Positions 1 to 5,889 of a stretch of DNA of 6,217 nucleotides are shown here, piece by piece. The translations under genes were made by a program, and so were the position numbers. Every line of letters begins with the position of its first letter. The stretch's first letter is position 1. The notes under the pieces were generated by a model that was given only the letters and a program-made list of their open reading frames with translations, was not told the DNA's origin and did no database searches. This DNA is from Desulfobacterales bacterium (GTDB taxonomy: Bacteria > Desulfobacterota > Desulfobacteria > Desulfobacterales > C00003106): positions 1-6,217 of the forward strand of contig JAUVFC010000106.1 of assembly GCA_030594505.1 (NCBI GenBank), read 5' to 3'.

Positions 1-239
1 ACGTGTCGGCAACGCCCGCTCTTTTGTACAACCCGTATCACGGCGAGGCAATGGCCGCCGCCCCCCTTTCCAATATCCTCATTGAGACAGACACGCCTGT
101 GACCTACCAGGAGCTTAGCGCGCGACCTAAGCACGTGCGGATTACCCTGCGGGAGCTTGCGCGGGTAAAGGAACTGACTGAAGAGGAAGTGGCTCGGGAG
201 ACGACAGCCAACGCGCAGCAATTATACGGGTTGGGGTGA
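1..239 (+). CDS. TatD family metal-dependent hydrolase (C-terminal part, 5' truncated by window edge)
   Basis: Only the last 78 codons are present. The reading frame is already open at base 1, so the GTG at base 3 is not a credible start; a full TatD protein is about 255-265 residues. The family is a TIM-barrel metal-dependent nuclease of the amidohydrolase superfamily, with 3'-5' exonuclease/DNase activity reported for E. coli TatD. Visible here is the last barrel strand with the metal-ligand aspartate motif ILIETDTPV (about residues 26-34 of the fragment). It is followed by the usual C-terminal helices, ending in EEVARETTANAQQLYGLG, the TatD 'TT.NA..L(F/Y)GL' tail. The gene ends in TGA and is convergent with the PP-loop gene 26 bp away; I see no hairpin terminator in that gap. 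The family call is secure. The exact subfamily (TatD, YcfH or YjjV type) cannot be settled from the fragment. Confidence 0.9.
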   Translation, partial: VSATPALLYNPYHGEAMAAAPLSNILIETDTPVTYQELSARPKHVRITLRELARVKELTEEEVARETTANAQQLYGLG

Positions 240-265
240 GAGGCCGGCAACGCGTAACCCGCAAC

Positions 266-1261
266 TCAAATCATATACTCCCTGAACTCCCCCGGCGGCG
301 TGCTGATGACGGTCACCGATTCTATGTCCCTGTTTTTTATTACATTCACAATTATTTCCCGCCCCTTCGGCGCCTTACTGTAGCCGGCACAAAGGCATGC
401 TCCCTTTAGTATAGCATCTCTTCCTGCTCCCTGCGGAATCAGGACAACAGGCCCCGGAAAATTGGAAACTTTGAGAAGGATATCTCCCTGTTGATGGGAC
501 AGGTTTTTAATTTTTTGATTATCCTTCTGGGTTCGTCCAACGATGATTTTGCTTGTCGCATTCAGCCGAAAGTGTCGTCCCATTTTTAATAGTTCAAAAT
601 CCCGCTCAAGATATGTTTCCTGATGCGCAAAAAGATCCCTTAGTCGTCGAGAAAAGGTCGCGTCCGTGAGGAGACAGCCGCCTGCGGGGGCGGGATAATC
701 AGTGATCCCAAATTCTTCTGCAAGCGCTATCTGCGGTTTTCGGGACCGTCCGGAAAAAGAAAGTAGCGCTTCACGATTAACCCAACCCTTTTCTTCGGGT
801 ATGGTAATCGGTAGAAGCTTGGCGCTCAAGGGCCTCAGCACGTGACCAACAAGGCCGGCAGCCTTTTCTACACACCGAAGCGAAGGCTTTGTCTGAGACA
901 TGGGACGCTGGCCAAGGACCTCGCCGCTGAAGATAAAATTAAATCCTCTTTTTGCCATTACCTCCCCGGCTATTTTCAACATCAGTGCGTGACAGTCAAG
1001 ACACGGATTCATATGTTTTCCATATCCGAACCTTGGGTCCTTGAGCATTTTCAGATAACGGCCGGTGATATTTTTTACTGTTATCGGGATGCCGATTGTA
1101 GCGCCAGCCTTTTCCGCCTTTGAAGCAGAGAAAAACGGGGTTTCAAAACTGATCCATTCAATCTCTATATCTTCGGCTTTTAAGACCAGCGCGGAGAGTA
1201 TGCTGTCCAATCCGCCGGAGGAAAGTCCCAGCGCTTTGACTTTATGAAGATTGTTTGTCAT
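266..1261 (-). CDS. PP-loop ATP-pyrophosphatase, ThiI/MnmA-like tRNA thiouridylase family
   Basis: This is a 331-residue protein if started at the ATG at 1261. A TTG at 1294 would add 11 residues (DTFIFDHFFT-like, not family-like) and overlap nth. The N-terminal half is a PP-loop (adenine nucleotide alpha hydrolase) domain. Its signature LSSGGLDS (residues 13-20) binds ATP and adenylates the target uridine in ThiI, MnmA and TtuA enzymes. Two further motifs are NPCLDCH (C87, C90) and SGEVLGQRPMSQ (about 112-123), then PAGGCLLTD (C196). Three such cysteines could carry sulfur or an Fe-S cluster by analogy with TtuA/NcsA; that is inference. The C-terminal 110-120 residues resemble the RNA-binding-type domain (NFACT-R_2-like) often fused to these enzymes; I assign this from memory of the architecture. 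There is no THUMP domain, so it is not canonical ThiI. It probably modifies tRNA, but target position and product are unknown. The start is divergent from nth across 9 bp, and no clear Shine-Dalgarno sequence precedes it. Confidence 0.82.
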   Translation of the reverse strand: MTNNLHKVKALGLSSGGLDSILSALVLKAEDIEIEWISFETPFFSASKAEKAGATIGIPITVKNITGRYLKMLKDPRFGYGKHMNPCLDCHALMLKIAGEVMAKRGFNFIFSGEVLGQRPMSQTKPSLRCVEKAAGLVGHVLRPLSAKLLPITIPEEKGWVNREALLSFSGRSRKPQIALAEEFGITDYPAPAGGCLLTDATFSRRLRDLFAHQETYLERDFELLKMGRHFRLNATSKIIVGRTQKDNQKIKNLSHQQGDILLKVSNFPGPVVLIPQGAGRDAILKGACLCAGYSKAPKGREIIVNVIKNRDIESVTVISTPPGEFREYMI

Positions 1262-1264
1262 AGT
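1236..1264 (+). promoter_or_regulatory. candidate nth promoter inside the start of the PP-loop gene
   Basis: TTGACT (1236-1241) and CATAGT (1259-1264) are separated by exactly 17 bp, matching sigma70 consensus at 5 of 6 and 4 of 6 positions. Transcription would start close to 1271, which is the A of the preferred nth ATG. That would give a leaderless nth mRNA and fits the absence of a Shine-Dalgarno sequence before the ATG. The -10 box overlaps the start codon of the divergent gene. The call rests on consensus matching only. Confidence 0.4.
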
Positions 1265-1270
1265 AAAAAA

Positions 1271-1900
1271 ATGATCGAAAATAAACGTATCCAAGAAATC
1301 CTGCGTATATTAAAAGCAACCTATCCCGATGTCAAGACCGCCCTGAGGCATGAGAGCCCTCTGCAGCTCCTTATTGCCACGATCCTGTCCGCGCAGTGTA
1401 CGGATGACCGGGTTAATGATGTTACAAAGAAACTTTTCAAGCAGCTCAAGACCGCGCAAGACTTTGTGGAAATTCCTCTGGCGAAACTGGAAGCGTTGAT
1501 CCGTCCCACAGGGTTTTTTAAAAATAAGGCGAAAAGTGTCAAAGGAAGTTGCAGGGCGATTGTGGAAAACCACGGCGGCAAGGTGCCGGCAACGCTGGAA
1601 GAGCTGGTAAAACTTCCGGGCGTAGGGAGAAAGACAGCAAATGTTGTCCTTGGAAGCGCCTTTGGCGTTCCGGGCATCGTGGTCGATACTCATGTAAACC
1701 GCGTAAGCCGGCGACTGGGACTTACCGGGAACACCGATCCGATCAAGATCGAGACGGATCTGATGAAGATCGTCTCCAGAAAGTCGTGGAGCGAGTTTTC
1801 ACTTCAATTGGTTTTTCATGGACGGAAGACTTGCAAGGCGAGAAAACCGGAATGCGCTCTCTGTCCTCTTAATAAAATGTGTCCGTATCCAACTCAATGA
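1271..1900 (+). CDS. nth: endonuclease III, bifunctional DNA glycosylase/AP lyase
   Basis: Endonuclease III removes oxidised pyrimidines (thymine glycol and others) and nicks the abasic site by beta-elimination in base-excision repair. Started at the ATG at 1271 the protein is 209 residues, close to E. coli Nth (211), and begins in the usual place (MIENKRIQEIL). The in-frame ATG at 1244 would add nine residues and overlap the divergent gene. All key elements are visible. The helix-hairpin-helix LPGVGRKTA lies at about 115-123 with catalytic K121, and VDTHV carries the catalytic aspartate D139. The [4Fe-4S] ligands C188-x6-C195-x2-C198-x5-C204 are close to the C-terminus. No Shine-Dalgarno sequence precedes the ATG; the purine-rich GGAGGAAAG at 1217-1225 lies too far upstream for either start. 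Repeat A begins immediately after the TGA stop. Confidence 0.95.
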   Translation: MIENKRIQEILRILKATYPDVKTALRHESPLQLLIATILSAQCTDDRVNDVTKKLFKQLKTAQDFVEIPLAKLEALIRPTGFFKNKAKSVKGSCRAIVENHGGKVPATLEELVKLPGVGRKTANVVLGSAFGVPGIVVDTHVNRVSRRLGLTGNTDPIKIETDLMKIVSRKSWSEFSLQLVFHGRKTCKARKPECALCPLNKMCPYPTQ

Positions 1901-2094
1901 TTGATGGTTTCGTAAAAAGTCTTTGATGAGCTTATATTGGTCACTTTTTATAAAGGTTCTTGGTGAAGCAAAGCGTAAAAATTGCAAACTGTTTGAGGAC
2001 GTAAGTCCGAGTTTTTGCAATTTAGCGAAGCGAACTTAGAACCTTCAAAAAGTGACCAATCAAACGAATTGAAGACTTTTTACGAAACCATCAA
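1901..2094. repeat. repeat A: 194-bp nested inverted repeat between convergent nth and dnaB
   Basis: The ends form a perfect 23-bp inverted repeat (1901-1923 with 2072-2094) containing GGTTTCGTAAAAAGTCT. Further inward, ATTGGTCACTTTTT (1936-1949) pairs with 2047-2060, AAGGTTCT (1953-1960) with 2038-2045, and ATTGCAAA (1981-1988) with 2014-2021. The tip GGAC-gtaa-GTCC (1997-2008) closes the structure. The whole element can therefore fold as one long interrupted hairpin on either strand. It starts at the base after the nth stop and ends 10 bp before the dnaB stop, so it could end or stabilise both converging transcripts. No protein-like reading frame in it looks real. I see no target-site duplication in the flanks. 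Confidence 0.9.
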
Positions 2095-2104
2095 ATTAAC
2101 CCCT

Positions 2105-3448
2105 CTACGGCTCGTAAGCCTGATCTTCAAATCGCGTATAGGCATCAAGAAAAGTGAGTTTTACCACACCGGTAGGGCCGTTTCTCTGTTTTGCCACAAT
2201 GATTTCCGCGGTCTTATCGTTTGCGGCATCCTCTGATTTGTTGTAGACCGCGTCCCTGTAGATAAAGGCTATCACGTCGGCATCTTGCTCGAGTGCCCCT
2301 GACTCACGCAGGTCCGAGAGCATGGGGCGTTTGTTGTGACGTTCTTCCACCTTGCGGTTGAGCTGTGAGAGTGCGACTACCGGGAGGCTGAGCTCTTTTG
2401 CAAGGGCCTTGAGTGACCGTGAAATTTCGGAAATTTCGAGCTCACGCCGTTCAGCCGATGATCGGCCCTTCATCAATTGGAGGTAGTCTACGATAACGAG
2501 TCCTAAATTTTTATCCATTTTCAATCTGCGGGCCTTTGCCCGTATTTCAAGGGCTGATATCGTGGGTGTGTCATCGATATATATAGGGGCCTCTGATAGA
2601 ATTCCGGCAGCCCGGGTCAGCTTGCCCCAATCTTCCTTGTTGAGGAAACCGGTCCGCAAGCGAAACGAATCGACCCGCGCCATTGCGCAAAGAAGCCGTA
2701 TGGCGAGCTGTTCCTTGGACATTTCCAGGGAAAAAATTGCAACGGGCGTTCCATTATCTACTGAGGTATTTTGAGCGATATTCAGGGCGAGAGCTGTCTT
2801 GCCCATGCTCGGGCGCGCCGCAATAATAATCAGGTCGGCGGGTTGTAATCCGGAGGTCAACGTATTAAGACCGCTAAATCCGGTCGGCACCCCGGTAATA
2901 AGCTCCTTGTGTTCGGACCGATCTTCGAGGGTCTTGAAACTTTCCGTAATAATGTCGCTGAGAGGATAGAATGAAGGGGCTATCTTCTTTTCGGCGATCT
3001 CAAAGATAGAGGTTTCGGCAAAATCGAGCACTTCATCCACATCTCCGCTATCTTCATAGCAACGGGCGGAAATATTTGCAGCAGTTGATATAAGACTGCG
3101 CAGGACTGCTTTTTCTCGTACGATCCTCGCATATTGAGCGGCATTTACCGCCACCGGAACCTGATCGACCATTTCAGCGAGGTAGGCGGCGCCGCCTACG
3201 GCGTCCAACTGATTTTGTTCTTTGAGGATATTTGTCAGTGTAATGAGGTCGATAGGCTCATTTTTTTCAAACAGCGCAAGCATCCCCCTGTATATCTTGC
3301 GATGGGCCTCTCTGTAGAAGTTTCCATCTGAAAGGATATCCATGACATCGTATAGGACGTCATTATCTGCGAGGATGCTGCCCAGTATAGCCTGTTCTGT
3401 TTCAATGCTCTGAGGCGGCACCTTCTGGAGCGATAGGTCCCTGTTCAT
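2105..3448 (-). CDS. dnaB: replicative DNA helicase DnaB
   Basis: DnaB is the hexameric 5'-3' helicase that unwinds DNA at the replication fork and interacts with DnaG primase. The protein is full length at 447 residues with no intein. The N-terminal primase-interacting helical domain covers about residues 10-115 (PPQSIETEQAILGSIL onward). A linker follows, then the RecA-like DnaB_C domain from about 180. Walker A is ARPSMGKTA (211-219), Walker B is LVIVDYLQL (317-325), and the DNA-binding/H4 region is DLRESGALEQDAD (379-391). The arginine finger lies in KQRNG (R422). The ATG is preceded by AAAGGTG seven bases upstream, lying in the 12-bp gap after rplI, so the two are translated from one operon mRNA. 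dnaB after rplI is common across bacteria. The 3' side runs straight into repeat A. Confidence 0.98.
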   Translation of the reverse strand: MNRDLSLQKVPPQSIETEQAILGSILADNDVLYDVMDILSDGNFYREAHRKIYRGMLALFEKNEPIDLITLTNILKEQNQLDAVGGAAYLAEMVDQVPVAVNAAQYARIVREKAVLRSLISTAANISARCYEDSGDVDEVLDFAETSIFEIAEKKIAPSFYPLSDIITESFKTLEDRSEHKELITGVPTGFSGLNTLTSGLQPADLIIIAARPSMGKTALALNIAQNTSVDNGTPVAIFSLEMSKEQLAIRLLCAMARVDSFRLRTGFLNKEDWGKLTRAAGILSEAPIYIDDTPTISALEIRAKARRLKMDKNLGLVIVDYLQLMKGRSSAERRELEISEISRSLKALAKELSLPVVALSQLNRKVEERHNKRPMLSDLRESGALEQDADVIAFIYRDAVYNKSEDAANDKTAEIIVAKQRNGPTGVVKLTFLDAYTRFEDQAYEP

Positions 3449-3460
3449 AATGGAACACCT

Positions 3461-3910
3461 TTATTCTTCGCCGGTGACCTCAACCGTTATGTCAACCATC
3501 ACATCTTTATAAAGCCGTATCGGAACGGTATAGGCCCCAAGCGCCTTTATCGGTTCTTCAAGGAGAACCGTTTTTTTGTCTACCTCTATGTTTTTTACAG
3601 CGAGCTGTTCCACAATATCCTTGACTGAAACAGAACCATAGAGCTTATCGCCTTCGCTTACCTTCCCCGATATAGTACAAACTACGCCCCGGAGTTTTTC
3701 CGCCGCCATCTCTGCCTTACTTTTTTCTTTGGCCATGCGGATTTCCATCTCCTTTTTCTTTCGTTGCATCAAGTCGATATTGTGAGATAATGCAGGGAGC
3801 GCCTTTCCCCGTGGGAGGAGATAGTTGCGGGCGTAACCAGCCTTTACTTTTACGATATCTCCCACGTCTCCCAGAAACGGAACAGTCTCTTTTAATACCA
3901 GCTTTTTCAT
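3461..3910 (-). CDS. rplI: 50S ribosomal protein L9
   Basis: L9 binds 23S rRNA near the base of the L1 stalk and helps keep the reading frame. The protein has the standard 149 residues. The N-terminal rRNA-binding domain carries the complete L9 signature at residues 14-37 (G14, G17, V22, G25, Y26, N29, Y30, L31, G35, A37). A long charged connecting helix follows at about 41-75 (QRKKKEMEIRMAKEKSKAEM), then the C-terminal domain (about 76-149). The ATG follows GGAGG four bases upstream (TTGGAGGCTCC). The gene is co-oriented with dnaB, 12 bp before it. Repeat B separates it from the upstream DUF2232 gene, so its expression may differ from that of rpsF-rpsR. Confidence 0.98.
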   Translation of the reverse strand: MKKLVLKETVPFLGDVGDIVKVKAGYARNYLLPRGKALPALSHNIDLMQRKKKEMEIRMAKEKSKAEMAAEKLRGVVCTISGKVSEGDKLYGSVSVKDIVEQLAVKNIEVDKKTVLLEEPIKALGAYTVPIRLYKDVMVDITVEVTGEE

Positions 3911-3926
3911 GGAGCCTCCAATTTTG

Positions 3927-4003
3927 ACGGTTTCGTAAAAAGTCTGACAAGTCGAAGATCCGCCGGTCTTGTGGCGGGTTGTTGAGACTTTTTACGAAAC
4001 CGT
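3927..4003. repeat. repeat B: 77-bp inverted repeat inside the rpsF-dnaB operon
   Basis: The arms are a perfect 19-bp inverted repeat (3927-3945 with 3985-4003) containing GGTTTCGTAAAAAGTCT. Inside, CCGCC (3960-3964) can pair with GGCGG (3973-3977). The element starts 7 bp after the stop of the DUF2232 gene and ends a few bases before the rplI Shine-Dalgarno sequence. In the operon RNA it would form a stable hairpin. No U-tract follows on the minus strand, so it is not a textbook intrinsic terminator. A 53-nt part (3945-3997) recurs inverted at 5894-5946 with one mismatch. Confidence 0.92.
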
Positions 4004-4010
4004 TGTTTTT

Positions 4011-4979
4011 TTATCTTCCTGGTTTTTTATCCTTTTGTTTTTTCAAACGTCTGAAGTCGGCCCAAACATCAAGAAAACCGGCCATGATGACTGCGAGAAA
4101 TAAAAACTGCTGAACAGCCACCACTGTATAGATCACCCCCCTAAGCATAAGGGGGAATCGCTTTTTTTCAAAATAATACGAAAGAATGGCCAGGCCCTGG
4201 AACAGATAGACAACCATCAAAACAATCAATCCATTCAAGCCTAACATCTTCAACCCGGTTAAGGGGAGAAGCAAAAGAAATCCAGCGCCTATGGCGATCC
4301 AAACAAGGTGATCCGGTGATTTCCACCTGTTCAGGGAACCGAAATCAGGGTAAAAAAGAGCCCCTCTTTTAAGAATCGGCCGTACCATAAGGAGATTTGC
4401 CCAAACCGTAAAGAGAGTAAAAGCGCCAAGAATACCCGGAATGATCCGTACAAAAATATATAAGATCGACTCTAAAGAGCCTTGTAAAAACTCTATCTTT
4501 GCGGGGGGCACCCCGATTTCCTCGTAGAGGGCTATGGTAAGTTCAAGATTCTTCTGTAAATATGTTGTCAATAGCCCCAACAGGCTTTCTGCTGAAAAAA
4601 GCGTATACGCGAAAAGGACTACCGCGCCTGTGCCGAGAACAACGCCGACTGTGGCAAGGACTGTCTTTTCAACTGACAGCTTTCGCACAAAAGCCTCGGC
4701 CAGGATCACGCCTGTCAGACCAAAATAGAAGAAAAACGCCCCGGACTGTGCCCCTTCCTTGCCAAAGATCATTCCCACAATGGCCAGAACCGCGCATAGA
4801 ATCACCCCGGAAAAGAAACTGCCGAGCTTGATCCTGTAAAAAATAAGCGGCAGAGGAATAAGAAGCCCTATAAAGAGTCCTATAACAGGGAGATATAACG
4901 CCGCCACAGTAAGGCATGCGGTAGAAGCAATCCCCTGAAGGACATCTTTGGGAAGCTGGTTTTGTCCGATCTCCGGCAC
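4011..4979 (-). CDS. DUF2232 (YybS-like) multi-pass membrane protein of unknown function
   Basis: This 322-residue protein is strongly hydrophobic, with about eight or nine membrane segments. They lie near 13-31, 32-48, 53-72, 80-97, 105-128, 171-198, 222-245, 248-268 and 280-303. The N-terminus is short and polar, and the C-terminal tail is very basic (DFRRLKKQKDKKPGR), consistent with a cytoplasmic end. Size, hydropathy and position between rpsR and rplI fit the DUF2232/YybS family, which resembles the membrane S-components of ECF transporters; no substrate can be named. The start is GTG at 4979, the only candidate after the in-frame stop at 5001-5003. The best Shine-Dalgarno match (AAAGGA) is unusually far upstream, about 17 nt, so initiation may be weak or coupled to rpsR, whose stop lies 24 bp before it. 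Repeat B follows the stop directly. Confidence 0.82.
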   Translation of the reverse strand: MPEIGQNQLPKDVLQGIASTACLTVAALYLPVIGLFIGLLIPLPLIFYRIKLGSFFSGVILCAVLAIVGMIFGKEGAQSGAFFFYFGLTGVILAEAFVRKLSVEKTVLATVGVVLGTGAVVLFAYTLFSAESLLGLLTTYLQKNLELTIALYEEIGVPPAKIEFLQGSLESILYIFVRIIPGILGAFTLFTVWANLLMVRPILKRGALFYPDFGSLNRWKSPDHLVWIAIGAGFLLLLPLTGLKMLGLNGLIVLMVVYLFQGLAILSYYFEKKRFPLMLRGVIYTVVAVQQFLFLAVIMAGFLDVWADFRRLKKQKDKKPGR

Positions 4980-5003
4980 GACTGTTCTCTGTTTGGTCCT
5001 TTA

Positions 5004-5279
5004 TTAATGAGCAAACTTGGCCGTATAAGGCATTAGCGCAATCGTTCTGGCCCGCTTGATCGCCCTTGTCAATTCTCTCTGGTGTTTTGCGCAATTGCCG
5101 GATATCCTTCGAGGAATAATCTTGCCGCGTTCCGTAGTAAAATATCTAAGGGATTTCGGATCCTTATAATCAATGACCAGAGATGTGTCAGCACAGAACC
5201 TGCAAACCTTTCTTCTGTGATACGATCTTCTAAATTTCTTCTTGTATGACCGTTGACCATATTTTCTTTCACCTGCCAT
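5004..5279 (-). CDS. rpsR: 30S ribosomal protein S18
   Basis: S18 sits on the 30S platform and forms a heterodimer with S6 encoded just upstream. The 91-residue protein has the family core: VCRFC at 25-29, VIDYKDPKSLRYFTTERGKI, the RISG segment near 58-61, and the basic helix RAIKRARTIALMPYT. The N-terminal 20 residues are Arg/Lys-rich. C26, C29, C63 and H66 form a possible zinc-binding set, so this looks like the cysteine-containing (C+) S18 form rather than the E. coli form, which lacks it. The ATG follows GAGGAAGGGG, placed over the end of rpsF, whose stop lies only 2 bp before the start. The two are almost certainly translated from the same mRNA. Confidence 0.97.
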   Translation of the reverse strand: MAGERKYGQRSYKKKFRRSYHRRKVCRFCADTSLVIDYKDPKSLRYFTTERGKIIPRRISGNCAKHQRELTRAIKRARTIALMPYTAKFAH

Positions 5280-5281
5280 CG

Positions 5282-5698
5282 TTAAGCCCCTTCCTCGCTA
5301 TTCGTATCTGTTGACGTCTGTTCTTTTTCCTCTGTCTCTTTTGAAGAATCTCCGGAAGCGGTCTCTGTGGAAGCTAATTGAGTATCTGCCTTTAAGCTTG
5401 CGGGATCAAATTCCTGGTCAGTCAAGACAGTCATGTACTTCATTATGCGGTCATCGATCCGCATTATCCGTTCCAGCTCTTTTACCAGCTTACCACCACC
5501 GGTATAATCCATATATACATAGTAACCTCGAGTCTGTTTCGCGATTTCGTATGCAAGATTTTTCAGGCCCCATTCATCAAATTTGAGAATGGCTCCGTTC
5601 TCTTTGGGGATGAGATCTTTGACCTTTCCGAAGACGTTCTGTCGATCTTCGTCTGCAAGGTCGGGGTAGGCGATAAAAATGGTTTCGTACCTGTTCAT
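5282..5698 (-). CDS. rpsF: 30S ribosomal protein S6
   Basis: S6 binds 16S rRNA in the central domain together with S18. From the ATG at 5698 the protein is 138 residues. The ferredoxin-like S6 fold covers about residues 1-95: MNRYETIFIAYPDL, then NLAYEIAKQTRGYYVYMDY, and RIMRIDDRIMKYMTVL. The last 40 residues form an acidic Ser/Thr/Glu tail (TASGDSSKETEEKEQTSTDT) that looks disordered; variable tails of this kind are common in S6. A longer reading frame to 5830 is open, but the extra 44 residues are Cys-rich and unlike S6, and they span the predicted promoter. The Shine-Dalgarno sequence AAAAGGAGG, four bases before the chosen ATG, decides the start. This is the first gene of the operon. Confidence 0.97.
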   Translation of the reverse strand: MNRYETIFIAYPDLADEDRQNVFGKVKDLIPKENGAILKFDEWGLKNLAYEIAKQTRGYYVYMDYTGGGKLVKELERIMRIDDRIMKYMTVLTDQEFDPASLKADTQLASTETASGDSSKETEEKEQTSTDTNSEEGA

Positions 5699-5702
5699 AG
5701 AA

Positions 5703-5709
5703 CCTCCTT
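5703..5709 (-). promoter_or_regulatory. rpsF Shine-Dalgarno sequence
   Basis: AAGGAGG on the minus strand lies four bases before the ATG at 5698. It is the strongest ribosome binding site in the window and selects the family-like start over the in-frame upstream ATG at 5830. Confidence 0.85.
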
Positions 5710-5719
5710 TTGGCTTATA

Positions 5720-5739
5720 GCCCTGACTTTGGCCAGAGC
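5720..5739 (-). promoter_or_regulatory. possible leader hairpin upstream of rpsF
   Basis: On the minus strand GCTCTG-gccaaagt-CAGGGC can form a 6-bp stem with one G-U pair, lying in the predicted rpsF 5' leader about 20 nt before the start codon. In many bacteria the S6:S18 complex binds an RNA structure in its own mRNA leader. This hairpin is in the right place, but I do not see the characteristic CCG-type loop, so its role as that element is unproven. Confidence 0.22.
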
Positions 5740-5758
5740 AAGGATAACAAAAACATTT

Positions 5759-5787
5759 TTTGTAGCACAATGACATAATGGTGTCAA
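5759..5787 (-). promoter_or_regulatory. sigma70-type promoter of the rpsF-rpsR-DUF2232-rplI-dnaB operon
   Basis: Reading the minus strand, a perfect -35 TTGACA (5782-5787) is followed after 17 bp by TACAAA (5759-5764, 4 of 6 with TATAAT). The start of transcription would fall near 5752, giving a leader of roughly 50 nt before rpsF. A 16-bp palindrome sits 5 bp upstream of the -35 box. Confidence 0.7.
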
Positions 5788-5792
5788 GAGAG

Positions 5793-5808
5793 TTTGCCTG
5801 CCGGCAAA
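5793..5808. promoter_or_regulatory. 16-bp palindrome upstream of the rpsF promoter
   Basis: TTTGCC-tgcc-GGCAAA is a perfect 6-bp inverted repeat with a 4-bp spacer, lying 5 bp upstream of the rpsF -35 box. Its position would suit a regulator binding site. It could equally be part of a GC-rich dispersed repeat; no regulator is implied by the neighbours. Confidence 0.3.
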
Positions 5809-5849
5809 AAGGAAGGGGAAGCGTCCTCATGAAAAGATATTCAAATTAC

Positions 5850-5878
5850 TTGACAAAACTTTTCAGACCTTCTATTTT
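5850..5878 (+). promoter_or_regulatory. candidate promoter for the CBS-domain gene, upstream of repeat C
   Basis: A perfect TTGACA (5850-5855) is followed after 17 bp by TATTTT (5873-5878, 4 of 6). It points away from the rpsF promoter and toward the CBS-domain gene. If used, it would put repeat C in a leader of about 230 nt. An alternative TATAAT at 6074-6079 downstream of the repeat lacks a good -35 at normal spacing. Confidence 0.45.
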
Positions 5879-5889
5879 GAAATATTGGT

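Noticed and set aside
842..1247. Plus-strand open frames antisense to the PP-loop gene
   Set aside because: They overlap a well-supported coding region in another frame, and their translations look random.
1310..1693. Minus-strand frames antisense to nth
   Set aside because: nth has intact catalytic and Fe-S motifs on the plus strand; the antisense frames show no domain features.
1799..2236. Two open frames (minus 1799-2020, plus 2015-2236) spanning repeat A and the ends of nth and dnaB
   Set aside because: Both are made of palindromic repeat plus antisense of confirmed genes, with no family resemblance.
3927..4003. Repeat B as a conventional rho-independent terminator
   Set aside because: The hairpin is strong, but no U-tract follows it in the direction of the operon, and rplI and dnaB have no clear promoter of their own downstream of it.
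4669..5094. 141-codon minus-strand frame overlapping DUF2232 and the end of rpsR
   Set aside because: It is a shifted frame across two well-supported genes on the same strand, and its translation is not protein-like.
5699..5830. N-terminal extension of rpsF to an upstream in-frame ATG at 5830 (44 extra residues)
   Set aside because: The extension is Cys-rich and unlike S6, crosses a good TTGACA-17-TACAAA promoter, and lacks the strong AAGGAGG that precedes the ATG at 5698.
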